From Microbacterium candidum (GTDB lineage Bacteria; Actinomycetota; Actinomycetes; Actinomycetales; Microbacteriaceae), in NCBI RefSeq assembly GCF_030315975.1, contig NZ_JASXSZ010000003.1:489035-553034 (forward strand): a stretch of DNA of 64,000 bases, written 5' to 3'. Positions 1 through 8,279 of the stretch are shown piece after piece. Both the position numbers and the translations under genes were made by a program. How positions within the stretch are numbered: the first letter of the stretch is position 1; each line of letters opens with the position of its first letter. The notes under the pieces are model-generated. The model saw nothing but the letters and a program-made list of their open reading frames with translations. It was not told the origin of the DNA and did no database searches.

Positions 1-1
1 G

Positions 2-574
2 ATCCACGCGCAGAACCCGGGCACGGGCGTCGAGCTGCTCGCGACCGACTTCAATGGCGAGCCCAAGCTCCTGCAGGAGGTGTTCGACGCGCGTCCGGAG
101 GTGTTCGCGCACAACGTCGAGACGGTCCCCCGCATCTTCAAGCGCATCCGCCCGGCATTCCGGTACGAGCGCTCCCTCGACGTGCTCACGCAGGCGCGCG
201 ACGCCGGCCTCATCACGAAGTCGAACCTCATCCTCGGCATGGGCGAGGAGCCGGAGGAGGTCGTCCAGGCCCTCCAGGACCTGCACGACGCCGGCACCGA
301 CATCATCACGATCACGCAGTACCTGCGGCCGTCGCCGCGTCACCTGCCGGTCGCGCGATGGGTCCGCCCGGATGAGTTCGTCGGCTTCAAGGAGGAGGCG
401 GAGCGCATCGGCTTCCTCGGAGTGCTGGCGGGACCCCTCGTGCGCTCGTCGTACCGCGCCGGCCGCCTGTGGGCGCAGTCGATGCTCGCCAAGGGACGCG
501 ACATCCCCGAGGACCTCGCGCATCTCGCACGCGACATCGCGGGCGACGGCGTGACCTTCGCGCAGGCCGTCTGA
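2..574 (+). CDS. lipA: Lipoyl synthase, C-terminal part (5' end outside window)
   Basis: Radical-SAM enzyme that inserts two sulfurs into octanoyl groups on lipoyl domains (pyruvate and 2-oxoglutarate dehydrogenases, glycine cleavage H protein). The reading frame enters from the left edge and gives 190 residues before TGA, about 60% of a usual ~320-residue LipA. Recognisable family stretches are HNVETV, the following RIRP and YERSLDVL blocks, the ILGMGE motif, and the C-terminal ITQYLRPS and [10 protein letters not shown] segments. The N-terminal Cys clusters that bind the iron-sulfur centres would lie upstream of the window. It ends convergently with the next gene, with a long inverted repeat between them. 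Confidence 0.97.
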   Translation: MHAQNPGTGVELLATDFNGEPKLLQEVFDARPEVFAHNVETVPRIFKRIRPAFRYERSLDVLTQARDAGLITKSNLILGMGEEPEEVVQALQDLHDAGTDIITITQYLRPSPRHLPVARWVRPDEFVGFKEEAERIGFLGVLAGPLVRSSYRAGRLWAQSMLAKGRDIPEDLAHLARDIAGDGVTFAQAV

Positions 575-581
575 GTAATCC

Positions 582-649
582 CTCGCTGACTTGCGGGATT
601 TGGCGGCATCGGCGGCGCCCATTCCCGCACTTCGCCGCAAGTCAGCGAG
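582..649. terminator. 15-bp perfect inverted repeat between convergent genes
   Basis: CTCGCTGACTTGCGG (582-596) is exactly repeated in inverted orientation at 635-649, separated by 38 nt. It begins 7 nt after the lipA stop codon and lies 50 nt before the stop of the opposing gene, so it probably acts as a bidirectional terminator. There is no T run. The long loop and AT-richer arms also leave open a small dispersed palindromic repeat. Confidence 0.6.
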
Positions 650-699
650 GAGAGACGGGGACGTGGCAGCACGGGCGGCCCTCGCCCCGCGGAAACGCG

Positions 700-1200
700 T
701 CAGTCGGCGCTTGTGACCGACAGCACCGATCCGTCGGAGTCGAGGTTCACGAGCAGCACGTCGTCGGTCGCCTCCGGGTCGAGCGCGTACTCGAGAACGG
801 CGAACGGGTCCGTGCCGCCGTGCTCGTCGGCGAGGATCGTCATGCTCATGAACTGCAGCGAGCGGATGACATCGATGTGCAGGTCGCCGGAGACATCCAC
901 CAGCAGACTCTCGAGGTCGTCGCCGAGCAGCTCCTGCTGCTGCAGGATGTACTCGGTCACCTCGCTCGTGCGGTCGTCGAGCTCGGACACCATCGCGTTG
1001 CGCGCCGAGAGGTCGAGCGCCTCGAGCGAGGACACCATCGCTGCCGCGACGTCGAGCGCGGCCTGCGAGACGTCGTCCTGGTCCGGGGCCGTGAGGTCGA
1101 CGGTCACCGCCTGGTCGCCGAGCTCGACCGTCTCGGACCAGAAGATGGATCCGTCGGGCCCCGACTCGAGGAGTCCGAAGAAGTCGTGCTCGATCGCCAT
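700..1200 (-). CDS. DUF2004-type conserved protein
   Basis: A 166-residue acidic, soluble protein starting MAIEHDFFGLL and ending VLSVTSAD. It has no signal peptide or membrane segment. The opening phrase (xxHxFFGLLE...GxxxWSExVExGDQxVxVxLTAP) is what I associate with the actinobacterial DUF2004 family, whose function is unknown. The ATG at 1200 opens the conserved phrase; the frame is open further upstream but that part is low-complexity Arg-rich shadow sequence. It lies 62 nt downstream of ftsY on the same strand, and convergent to lipA. No catalytic motif is visible. Confidence 0.8.
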   Translation of the reverse strand: MAIEHDFFGLLESGPDGSIFWSETVELGDQAVTVDLTAPDQDDVSQAALDVAAAMVSSLEALDLSARNAMVSELDDRTSEVTEYILQQQELLGDDLESLLVDVSGDLHIDVIRSLQFMSMTILADEHGGTDPFAVLEYALDPEATDDVLLVNLDSDGSVLSVTSAD

Positions 1201-1262
1201 ATCCCCATAGAACCAGGGTCGAGGCCGATCCGGTAGACCGGCGCCCGGCGCGTCGTGCGCCC

Positions 1263-2135
1263 TCAGTCGACGAGCGATGCGACGAACACGTGCGGAGTGA
1301 ATCCGGTGAGGTCGTCGATGCCCTCGCCCTGACCCAGGAGCTTGACCGGGATGCCCGTGCGCTCCTGCACGGCGAGCACGAATCCACCCTTCGCGGAGCC
1401 GTCGAGCTTGGTCAGCACGAGTCCGGTGACGCCGGCGTGCTCGAGGAACGCCTCCGCCTGCATCACGCCGTTCTGCCCCGTCGTCGCGTCCAGCACCAGG
1501 AGGACTTCGCTGATCGGCGCCTGCTTCTCGATGACGCGGCGGATCTTCGTCAGCTCGTCCATGAGGCCGCCCTTGGTGTGCAGGCGCCCGGCGGTGTCGA
1601 CGATGACGATCTCGGTGCCGGTCTTGATCGCGTACTCGATCGTCTGGAAGGCGACGGATGCCGGGTCCTGGCCCTCGCGCTCGGGGCGGACGATCGCGAC
1701 TCCGGATCGCTGCGCCCACGTCGCGAGCTGGTCGACGGCGGCGGCGCGGAACGTGTCCGCCGCGCCCACGACGACGCTCCGCTGATATCCCCGCAGGAAC
1801 TTCGCGAACTTGCCGATCGTCGTCGTCTTGCCGACGCCGTTGACGCCCACGACGAGCACGACCGCCGGCCGCTCCGTCAGTTTCAGCGTCGTGTCGAACT
1901 TCGCGAAGTGCTCCTCGAGGGTCTCCTTCAGCATCCGCTGGAGGTCCTTCGGGTCGGTCGTGCGGTAGCGGTCGACCTTCTCACGCAGCTCGTCGACGAT
2001 GCGCTCGGTGACGTCCGGACCGAAGTCCGCCGTCAGGAGCGCCGTCTCCAGGTCGTCCCACGTGTTGTCGTCGATCGTGGGCTTGACGAACAGGCCGCGC
2101 AGGGCGCGGCCGAGCGACCAGGAGCTCTCTGCCAT
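1263..2135 (-). CDS. ftsY: Signal recognition particle receptor FtsY
   Basis: GTPase receptor that docks SRP-ribosome-nascent-chain complexes at the membrane. At 290 residues it is a short FtsY: a four-helix N domain (about 1-85) directly followed by the G domain, without the long acidic A domain of the E. coli protein. Visible motifs are the P-loop GVNGVGKTTT (97-106), AADTFRAAA, DTAGR, and TKLDGSAKGG. The ATG start is fixed by a TAGGCT hexamer exactly 6 nt upstream, suggesting a leaderless transcript. It lies downstream of smc on the same strand, an smc-ftsY order common in many bacteria. Confidence 0.97.
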   Translation of the reverse strand: MAESSWSLGRALRGLFVKPTIDDNTWDDLETALLTADFGPDVTERIVDELREKVDRYRTTDPKDLQRMLKETLEEHFAKFDTTLKLTERPAVVLVVGVNGVGKTTTIGKFAKFLRGYQRSVVVGAADTFRAAAVDQLATWAQRSGVAIVRPEREGQDPASVAFQTIEYAIKTGTEIVIVDTAGRLHTKGGLMDELTKIRRVIEKQAPISEVLLVLDATTGQNGVMQAEAFLEHAGVTGLVLTKLDGSAKGGFVLAVQERTGIPVKLLGQGEGIDDLTGFTPHVFVASLVD

Positions 2136-2141
2136 GGCTCC

Positions 2142-2147
2142 AGCCTA
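2142..2147 (-). promoter_or_regulatory. Candidate leaderless -10 element of ftsY
   Basis: TAGGCT read on the minus strand, followed by 6 nt and the ftsY ATG. The spacing places transcription start at or next to the start codon. No clear -35 is visible. Confidence 0.45.
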
Positions 2148-2177
2148 CGAGAACGCGCTCAGGCTACGAGCACGCGC

Positions 2178-5100
2178 TCAGGCCGACGCGCGCTCGCGCA
2201 CGACCCGCTGGCCGACCACCGCGGAGACGCCGTCCTGGCGCATCGACACGCCGTACAGGGCGTCGGCGATCTCCATCGTGCGCTTCTGGTGGGTGATGAC
2301 GATCAGCTGGCTCGATGCGCGCAGCTCCTCGAACACGCCCAGCAGACGCCCGAGGTTCGCGTCGTCGAGGGCAGCCTCGACCTCGTCGAGGATGTAGAAC
2401 GGGCTCGGCCGCGCCATGAAGATCGCGGTGAGGAGCGCGACGGCGGCCAGCGACCGTTCACCGCCGGACAGCAGCGACAGCCGCTCGATCTTCTTGCCGA
2501 CCGGACGCACCGACACCTCGATGCCCGTCGTCAGCGGGTTGTCCGGGTCGGTGAGCGCGATGTGGCCCGTGCCGCCTGGGAAGAGGATCGGGAAGACCTG
2601 CGTGAACGCGGCCTTCGTATCGTCGAACGCGGCGAGGAAGATCGCCACCATCCGCTCGTCGAGCTCCTCGATGATCGTCAGCAGGTCCGTGCGCGTCTGG
2701 GTGAGGTCGGCCAGCTGCTCGACGAGGAACTTGTGCCGCTGCTCCAGGGCGGCGAACTCCTCGAGCGCGAGCGGGTTCACGCGGCCGAGCTGCCCGAGCT
2801 TGCGCTCCGCCTCCTGGAGGCGCCGTTTCTGCTGCGCACGGTCGAAGGCGATGGGCTCCGCATCCTCTTCGCCGGCGGGGATCTCCTGGTCGGGACCATA
2901 TTCCGAAACGAGAATGTCTTCCTCGAGCCCCAGCTCCGACTGGACCCGTTCGAGGATGCTCGTGACATGCAGCCGCTTCTCGTGGATCTGGAGCTCGAGG
3001 CCGTGGACGCTCTCGGTCAGCCCACTGAGCTTCTCCCGCGCGGACAGCTCGTGGGCGCGCAGCTGGCCGAGCTCGGCGGTCACCGCGGTGCGCGCGGTCT
3101 CGGCGGTCGCGAGCTCGACGCGGGCCTGGGTGACGGAGCGGTCGACCGAATCGAGAAGCGGCGGAAGACGATCGGCCACGGATGCCGCCACCTCGCGCTG
3201 CATGCGGCGGATGACCGCACGGCGGGCGGCCTCCTCCGCGGCGGCGCGCTCGCGCTCGCGCTGCCGCTCGAGCCCTGCGACCCGCGCCTCGCCGGCACGG
3301 ATCCGCTCCTTCATCGTCTCGACGTCCAGGCGCGCCCGCATCTCAGCGTCGCGCGTCTGCTCCAGCGCATCGAGGACGCCGTCCCGAGCCGAGGCATCGA
3401 GGATCGGCCGCGGCGCCTCGAGCGCCGTCGTCAGCTGCTCGTGCGCCACGCGTGCGGCGGCCTCGGCCTCCGCCACCGCGCCCTGCGCCTGCCGCAGACC
3501 GGCCTCCAGGCGTTCGCACTCCGCGACCGCCGCCTCGTGGGTCACGGAGGCGCGGTTGACGCGCTCGGTGTGGGCGGCGAGCGCCGCATCATGCGCGCGG
3601 AGCGCCTCGAGAGTCTGTTTCGTGTGACGTCGCGCGGCCTCGAGCTCCCCGGCGCGCTCGTTCAGGGCTTCGCGCAGCGAGTCGGCCACGACCGCGATCT
3701 CCGACAGACGCTCGGCCGCGGCATCCCGCTCCGCCGTCAGTTCGAGGCGCGATCGGCCGGCACCCGAACCCGCACGGATCGAGTACTCCGTCATCACCTC
3801 GCCGGCCTTCGTCACGAGCGTGACGGGACCGAGCTCCGCCTCGGCCAGGCGCGGACCGGCGGCCAGCGCTGCGTCGAGGTCGTCGACGATCACGACATTG
3901 GCGAGGAGACCCAAGACGCCCTCGGGCGCGGTCACGACGTCGGGAGCCGGAACGACTCCGGCGAGTGCCGGCAGCCGCGGGCGCATGGCCGCGGCGTCCG
4001 CGATCGCGATGTCCACGACGCCGATGTCGGCGCCGCGGACCGATTCGGCCGCACTGCGAGCATTGGCGCGGGTGTCTACGAGCACACCCTCTGCGAGCGG
4101 CCCGAGGACCGCAGCGATCGCGGTCTCGTAGCCGGGCCGCACCTGGACGTGGTCGCCGACGATGCCGCGAATGCCGTCTCCGCCCCCGGCGATGAGATCC
4201 GTGGCGCCGTTGCGCACATCGAGAGCGCGGCCGAGCGCCGCCGTCTGCGCCCGCAGCGCGTCGATCTCGCGCTCCGTGGCGTGCAGGCGTTCGCGCAGCT
4301 GGCCGACGGCCGACTCGAGGTCGGTCGCGTCCCGCTGCGCGCGCTCGTACGTCGCCGCGTGCTCGGCGGACGATCCCTCGGGGACCAGGTCGGGGTCGAG
4401 CCCTTCCAGTGCCTCCTCGGCCAGCGCCCTGCGCGCGAGCGCCGCATCCAGAGCGGTCTGCTGGCGGGCGACCGCGGTCTCGACGGCGGCGAGGGCGGAT
4501 GCCGCGGCATCCGCCTGCCCGCGCAGCGACGTGATCCGCATGTCGTGCTCGGAGACGAGCGCGCTCTGCGCGGCGATGTCGGCGTCGAGGGCGTCGAGCT
4601 CGGCCCGCGCGCGCGTCACCTCGCGCGCGGCGGCCGCCGCCGCATCCTGTGCCGCTCCGAGCCCCGCCGAGACGTCGTCGATCTCCGCGCGCGCCTCGTC
4701 GATGGCCGCGAGCGTCACGGTCGTCTGCGGACCGGCTGAGTCGTCGTCCGCACCGAGGAGCGCCAGGCGCTGACCGGCGAGCGTGTAGAGGCCGCGCAGG
4801 CGCTCCTGCACCTGCTCGAGCGAGAACGCCACGCGGCGTGCCTCGTCGACGCCCTCGGCGCGCTGCTGCTCCTCGAGCTGTTCGATGCGCACGCGCACCG
4901 TCTCCACCTCTTCCTGCAGCACCATGCGGTCGGCGTGGCGCTCCTGTTCGCTGCGCGCGTGGTCGGCGAGTTCTGCCCGGAGTCCCACGATCTCGTCGGC
5001 GAACAGCCGGGCCTTCGCATCGCGCACGACGGCGGCGATCGTGGCCGCCTCCCTGGCGATCTCGGCCTGCCGCCCGAGCGGCTTCAGCTGGCGGCGCAGC

Positions 5101-5690
5101 TCGCCCGCGAGGTCGCTCAGGCGCGTGAGATTCGCCTCCATCGCCTCGAGCTTGCGCAGCGTCTTCTCCTTGCGGCGCCGGTGCTTGAGGATCCCGGCGG
5201 CCTCCTCGATGAAGCCGCGGCGGTCCTCGGGGGACGCCTGCAGAACGGAGTCCAGCCGCCCCTGGCCGACGATGACGTGCATCTCGCGGCCAAGACCGGA
5301 GTCGCTCAAGAGTTCCTGGACGTCCAGGAGACGACACGATTCGCCGTTGATGGCGTACTCGCTCGCGCCGTTGCGGAAGAGCGTGCGGCTGATCGTCACC
5401 TCGGAGTACTCGATCGGCAGCGCTCCGTCGGCGTTGTCGATCGTCAGTGTCACCTCGGCGCGTCCGAGCGGACCGCGCGTAGAGGTGCCCGCGAAGATGA
5501 CGTCCTCCATCTTGCCGCCGCGCAGCGTCTTCGCGCCCTGTTCGCCCATCACCCAGGCGAGGGCGTCGACGACGTTCGACTTCCCTGAGCCGTTCGGCCC
5601 GACGATGCACGTCACGCCGGGCTCGAACGCGAAGGTGGTCGGCTGGGCGAAGGACTTGAAGCCCTTGAGCGTGAGGCTCTTCAGGTGCAT
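2178..5690 (-). CDS. smc: Chromosome segregation protein SMC
   Basis: Structural maintenance of chromosomes ATPase, 1170 residues, the normal size. The N-terminal head opens MHLKSLTLKGFKSFA and has the Walker A GPNGSGKSN. Two long coiled coils rich in Glu, Ala and Arg flank a hinge near residues 500-650 (GIVGDHVQV region, with Gly-rich turns). The C-terminal head carries the ABC signature LSGGERSL and Walker B ILDEVEAALDD. I chose the ATG at 5690 because a GGGGAGG Shine-Dalgarno precedes it; a GTG nine codons upstream is possible. ScpA and ScpB partners are not in the window. Confidence 0.97.
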   Translation of the reverse strand: MHLKSLTLKGFKSFAQPTTFAFEPGVTCIVGPNGSGKSNVVDALAWVMGEQGAKTLRGGKMEDVIFAGTSTRGPLGRAEVTLTIDNADGALPIEYSEVTISRTLFRNGASEYAINGESCRLLDVQELLSDSGLGREMHVIVGQGRLDSVLQASPEDRRGFIEEAAGILKHRRRKEKTLRKLEAMEANLTRLSDLAGELRRQLKPLGRQAEIAREAATIAAVVRDAKARLFADEIVGLRAELADHARSEQERHADRMVLQEEVETVRVRIEQLEEQQRAEGVDEARRVAFSLEQVQERLRGLYTLAGQRLALLGADDDSAGPQTTVTLAAIDEARAEIDDVSAGLGAAQDAAAAAAREVTRARAELDALDADIAAQSALVSEHDMRITSLRGQADAAASALAAVETAVARQQTALDAALARRALAEEALEGLDPDLVPEGSSAEHAATYERAQRDATDLESAVGQLRERLHATEREIDALRAQTAALGRALDVRNGATDLIAGGGDGIRGIVGDHVQVRPGYETAIAAVLGPLAEGVLVDTRANARSAAESVRGADIGVVDIAIADAAAMRPRLPALAGVVPAPDVVTAPEGVLGLLANVVIVDDLDAALAAGPRLAEAELGPVTLVTKAGEVMTEYSIRAGSGAGRSRLELTAERDAAAERLSEIAVVADSLREALNERAGELEAARRHTKQTLEALRAHDAALAAHTERVNRASVTHEAAVAECERLEAGLRQAQGAVAEAEAAARVAHEQLTTALEAPRPILDASARDGVLDALEQTRDAEMRARLDVETMKERIRAGEARVAGLERQRERERAAAEEAARRAVIRRMQREVAASVADRLPPLLDSVDRSVTQARVELATAETARTAVTAELGQLRAHELSAREKLSGLTESVHGLELQIHEKRLHVTSILERVQSELGLEEDILVSEYGPDQEIPAGEEDAEPIAFDRAQQKRRLQEAERKLGQLGRVNPLALEEFAALEQRHKFLVEQLADLTQTRTDLLTIIEELDERMVAIFLAAFDDTKAAFTQVFPILFPGGTGHIALTDPDNPLTTGIEVSVRPVGKKIERLSLLSGGERSLAAVALLTAIFMARPSPFYILDEVEAALDDANLGRLLGVFEELRASSQLIVITHQKRTMEIADALYGVSMRQDGVSAVVGQRVVRERASA

Positions 5691-5800
5691 GGATGCGCCC
5701 TCCCCTCGCACGCTCACCGCGGCCGCGCGGGTGCGCGCCGGCCGATCCCCACGGTACCGGACGGTACCCGCCGCGCCGCGTCATTCCGCGGCGCGCGGAC

Positions 5801-6421
5801 TCAGTGGGCGGCGCGCGCCTGTGCGAGCACCCGCCGGAAGGTGCCGAGGGTGCCGAGACCCGCGAACAGGACCGCGAACAGGATGTCCTTCGTGTACGAG
5901 TCCCACATCTTCGGATTCGCGAAGAGATTGTCGAAGTACACAGTCCAGAAGTCGCTCGACCCGAGCGCGTTCGCCATCGACAGCCCCATGTACTCGGCGA
6001 CGTCCGCGGCGATGCCGCCGAGGAACGAAAGTACGAGGGTCACGACGGTCAGCCCGACGATGACCCACAGACCCGGATAGCCGATCCGGCCGCCGGATCC
6101 CTTCCGGTAGAGGAACGCCGCTCCTGCGGACACGGCGAACATCACGATCGCGGACATGAATCCCCACTGCCAGATGAGCACCCAGAGGAACACGCCGACG
6201 GGCACGACGGGGAGTGCGAACAGGAGACCGCGACCGATCCGTTCGGGCGGAAGGGATTCAGCGCTCGAAGCCGGCTGCGTGTCGGCTGCAGCGGCCGCGG
6301 TCGCCGTGACCGACGCGGGTGGCGGCGGCGGGGTCGGTCCGGATGACGAGGACGACATCTCCGCGGAAGCCGCGGGCTGCTGCTCGACGGTCGGAACGGC
6401 GGCTTCGACGGGTTCTTCCAT
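5801..6421 (-). CDS. Membrane protein with Pro/Ala/Ser-rich cytosolic tail
   Basis: A 206-residue protein. The first ~60 residues are low complexity (a run of Ser, then Pro, then Ala), followed by four predicted membrane segments: GLLFALPVVPVGVFLWVLIW, SAIVMFAVSAGAAFLY, LWVIVGLTVVTLVLSFLGGI and ILFAVLFAGLGTLGTF. A polar stretch between segments three and four (about 140-180) has several aromatic residues. I do not recognise a named family; the layout resembles actinobacterial proteins annotated only as hypothetical membrane proteins. The ATG at 6421 has a GAAGGG ribosome binding site and starts the low-complexity tail. It lies 110 nt upstream of smc on the same strand. Confidence 0.8.
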   Translation of the reverse strand: MEEPVEAAVPTVEQQPAASAEMSSSSSGPTPPPPPASVTATAAAAADTQPASSAESLPPERIGRGLLFALPVVPVGVFLWVLIWQWGFMSAIVMFAVSAGAAFLYRKGSGGRIGYPGLWVIVGLTVVTLVLSFLGGIAADVAEYMGLSMANALGSSDFWTVYFDNLFANPKMWDSYTKDILFAVLFAGLGTLGTFRRVLAQARAAH

Positions 6422-6537
6422 GCATGTTTCCCTTCGGAAGGATGTGCGCACCTCAGCGTGCGCTCGACAAGGATGCACGGGCATCCCCTCGTCGCACAAG
6501 CGAAGGATCCGCGACACGCCGTGATTCGTCCATGCCC

Positions 6538-6567
6538 TTGACGAGAGCCCGAGACCTGCGCTAGCGT
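6538..6567 (+). promoter_or_regulatory. Strong vegetative-type promoter
   Basis: TTGACG (6538-6543), an 18-nt spacer, then TAGCGT (6562-6567). This matches the actinobacterial TTGACN / TANNNT pattern well. It would drive the small reading frame at 6603 and the plus-strand genes that follow. Confidence 0.6.
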
Positions 6568-6602
6568 CGTGACCCGCATCCAGAGACGAAAGGAGGTCAC
6601 CG

Positions 6603-6710
6603 ATGTTCATGAACACACCAGACACTGCGCACCCGGCATTCGCCGGCTTTGCAGGAGGAGTGTGCCCGGTGGCTTCCGCATTCCGTGGTGCCGCTCCGAT
6701 GTCCATCTGA
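6603..6710 (+). CDS. Small 35-residue reading frame with near-perfect ribosome binding site
   Basis: An ATG-initiated frame of 35 codons beginning MFMNTPDTAHPAF and ending RGAAPMSI. It is supported by AAAGGAGGTCACC ending 1 nt before the ATG, one of the best anti-16S matches in the window, and by a good promoter 36 nt further up. The peptide is rich in Ala, Gly and Pro with one Cys, has no clear signal peptide and resembles no family I know. It could be a small protein or a leader whose translation sets expression of the genes from 6873. The 162 nt between its stop and the next start contain no gene I can support. Confidence 0.5.
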   Translation: MFMNTPDTAHPAFAGFAGGVCPVASAFRGAAPMSI

Positions 6711-6872
6711 CGACATCCTGAGCCCGGGTCCTTCGCCTCACGGCGAACGGCTTCCTGCACGCCGATCCGTTCGGCCCGCGCGTATTCCGCGCACCCTCCC
6801 CCGCCTCTTCTTCGGCGGACAGGCACATCCCTGGATTCCGAGGGCACAGCCCTCCCCTTTCGAAGGTTCATC

Positions 6873-7139
6873 ATGCATACCGCACTCACCACCGTCCGAT
6901 CGACCGATCGCGACACCGCCGTCTACGTCGTGGATCCCACGACCATCGACAACCGTCTGCCGCTGAGCGAGCGCGTCTCGCTCCGCCTCGCGGTCTGGCT
7001 TCTCGTGCACAGCGCACACGTGGCCGCCCGTGTCGGCGATCGGCAGCACCACTCCCGCCGCTTCGAGGACGCACGCAAGCGCGAGCACCGCGAACGCACC
7101 GCTCTGCGCGCGACGATCCTCGGGAGCCACCTCGACTGA
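6873..7139 (+). CDS. Small basic conserved hypothetical protein
   Basis: An 88-residue protein starting MHTALTTVRSTD. A central amphipathic segment (SERVSLRLAVWLLVHSAH, about 32-49) is followed by a strongly basic Arg/His-rich helix to the C-terminus. This could sit against the membrane or bind nucleic acid, but nothing in the sequence decides. It opens a plus-strand group with the two GNAT genes; a gap of 54 nt separates it from the first. A GAAGG ribosome binding site lies 7 nt upstream of the ATG. I do not recognise the family. Confidence 0.65.
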   Translation: MHTALTTVRSTDRDTAVYVVDPTTIDNRLPLSERVSLRLAVWLLVHSAHVAARVGDRQHHSRRFEDARKREHRERTALRATILGSHLD

Positions 7140-7193
7140 TGCAGCGGCGCGGCACACCCGCGCCGCTGCATCCCCAGCCGGAAGAAGAGTCCG

Positions 7194-8279
7194 ATGCAGA
7201 ACACCATGACCGGTCTCGAACTGCGACCGATGCCCGTACCCGCGTCCGTCGACGCCCCCGTTGCCGCCGACTTCGTGGACATGGTCCGCGTGCGGAACCT
7301 CGTGTACCGCGAGATCTCGGGGCACGGAGACAACGATGTGACACCCGGCGAGCTCCTGCCCGCCCTGCAGCCCACCCCGTACGTGGAGCGTCTCTTCTGG
7401 AACGTGATGTGGGGCGGGGAGCTCGTCGGGCGGGCAGGTCTCGATCTCCCCCTCGAGGAGGGCTCGCGCGTCGGTCTCTGGCGCGTCGAGCTGCTCCGCG
7501 CAGCGTGGGGTCGGGGCATCGGCACCGCAGCGTACGAGATGATCGAGCGGATCGCCCGCGAGCACGGACGCACCGTGCTGCAGACCGCCGCGGAGCACCC
7601 GCACGCCGAGGGCGCCCGCATCCCGAGTCCCACCGGATTCGGGAGCATCCCGCACGACTGGGCCGCGCGATTCCTGCAGAATCGCGGATACCGGCTCGAG
7701 CAGGTGGTGCGCGTCAGCGCGCTTCCGCTCGACGATAAGACCTACGCACGCCTCGCCGAACTCTGCGACGAAGCGCGGGCCGCCGCCGACGGATATCGCG
7801 TCGTCTCCTGGACGGTGCCGACGCCGACCGAGTTCGTCGCCGGCTACGGCGCGATGAAGGCGGCGATGATCACCGACGCCCCGGCAGCCGAGATGGAGTA
7901 CGACGAGGAGGAGTGGGATGCGGCGCGCGTCGCCGAGCACGACCGCACCTACGTCGATGCAGACCGCACGATGCTCGTGACGGCGGCGCAGCACATCGCG
8001 AGCGGAGACCTCGTCGCGTTCAACGAGCTCGTCATCGGCACCGACCTCTCGGCCGCGACGTCCCAGGAGGACACCCTCGTGGCGCGGGCCCACCGTGGCC
8101 ACCGGCTGGGGATGCTCGTCAAGTGCGCGGGGCTGCTCGCCTGGCGCGACATCGCCCCGGCGTCGCCTCGCGTCATCACCTACAACGCCGAAGAGAACCG
8201 TCCGATGCTCGACATCAACGAAGCCATCGGATTCCTGCCCGAGTCCTACGAGGGCGAATGGAAGAAGGAACTGACATGA
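7194..8279 (+). CDS. GNAT-family protein with two acetyltransferase domains (paralog 1)
   Basis: A 361-residue protein with a duplicated GNAT fold. The N-terminal half has the acyl-CoA loop LLRAAWGRGIGTAAY; the C-terminal half has the better-preserved ARAHRGHRLGMLVK followed by ITYNAEENRPMLDINEAIGF, a signature of the C-terminal domain in mycothiol-synthase-like and streptothricin-type double GNATs. The substrate is unknown. It overlaps the next gene by an ATGA, so the two are translationally coupled, and they are paralogs of near-identical length and layout. It could acetylate a small molecule or drug; the tandem duplication suggests two related substrates or a heterodimer. Confidence 0.85.
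   Translation: MQNTMTGLELRPMPVPASVDAPVAADFVDMVRVRNLVYREISGHGDNDVTPGELLPALQPTPYVERLFWNVMWGGELVGRAGLDLPLEEGSRVGLWRVELLRAAWGRGIGTAAYEMIERIAREHGRTVLQTAAEHPHAEGARIPSPTGFGSIPHDWAARFLQNRGYRLEQVVRVSALPLDDKTYARLAELCDEARAAADGYRVVSWTVPTPTEFVAGYGAMKAAMITDAPAAEMEYDEEEWDAARVAEHDRTYVDADRTMLVTAAQHIASGDLVAFNELVIGTDLSAATSQEDTLVARAHRGHRLGMLVKCAGLLAWRDIAPASPRVITYNAEENRPMLDINEAIGFLPESYEGEWKKELT

Noticed and set aside
1290..4739. A 1149-codon plus-strand open frame opposite ftsY and smc
   Set aside because: It is antisense to two well-defined genes, is dominated by Arg, Ala, Leu and Asp as expected for GC-rich shadow frames, and has no domain or ribosome binding site.
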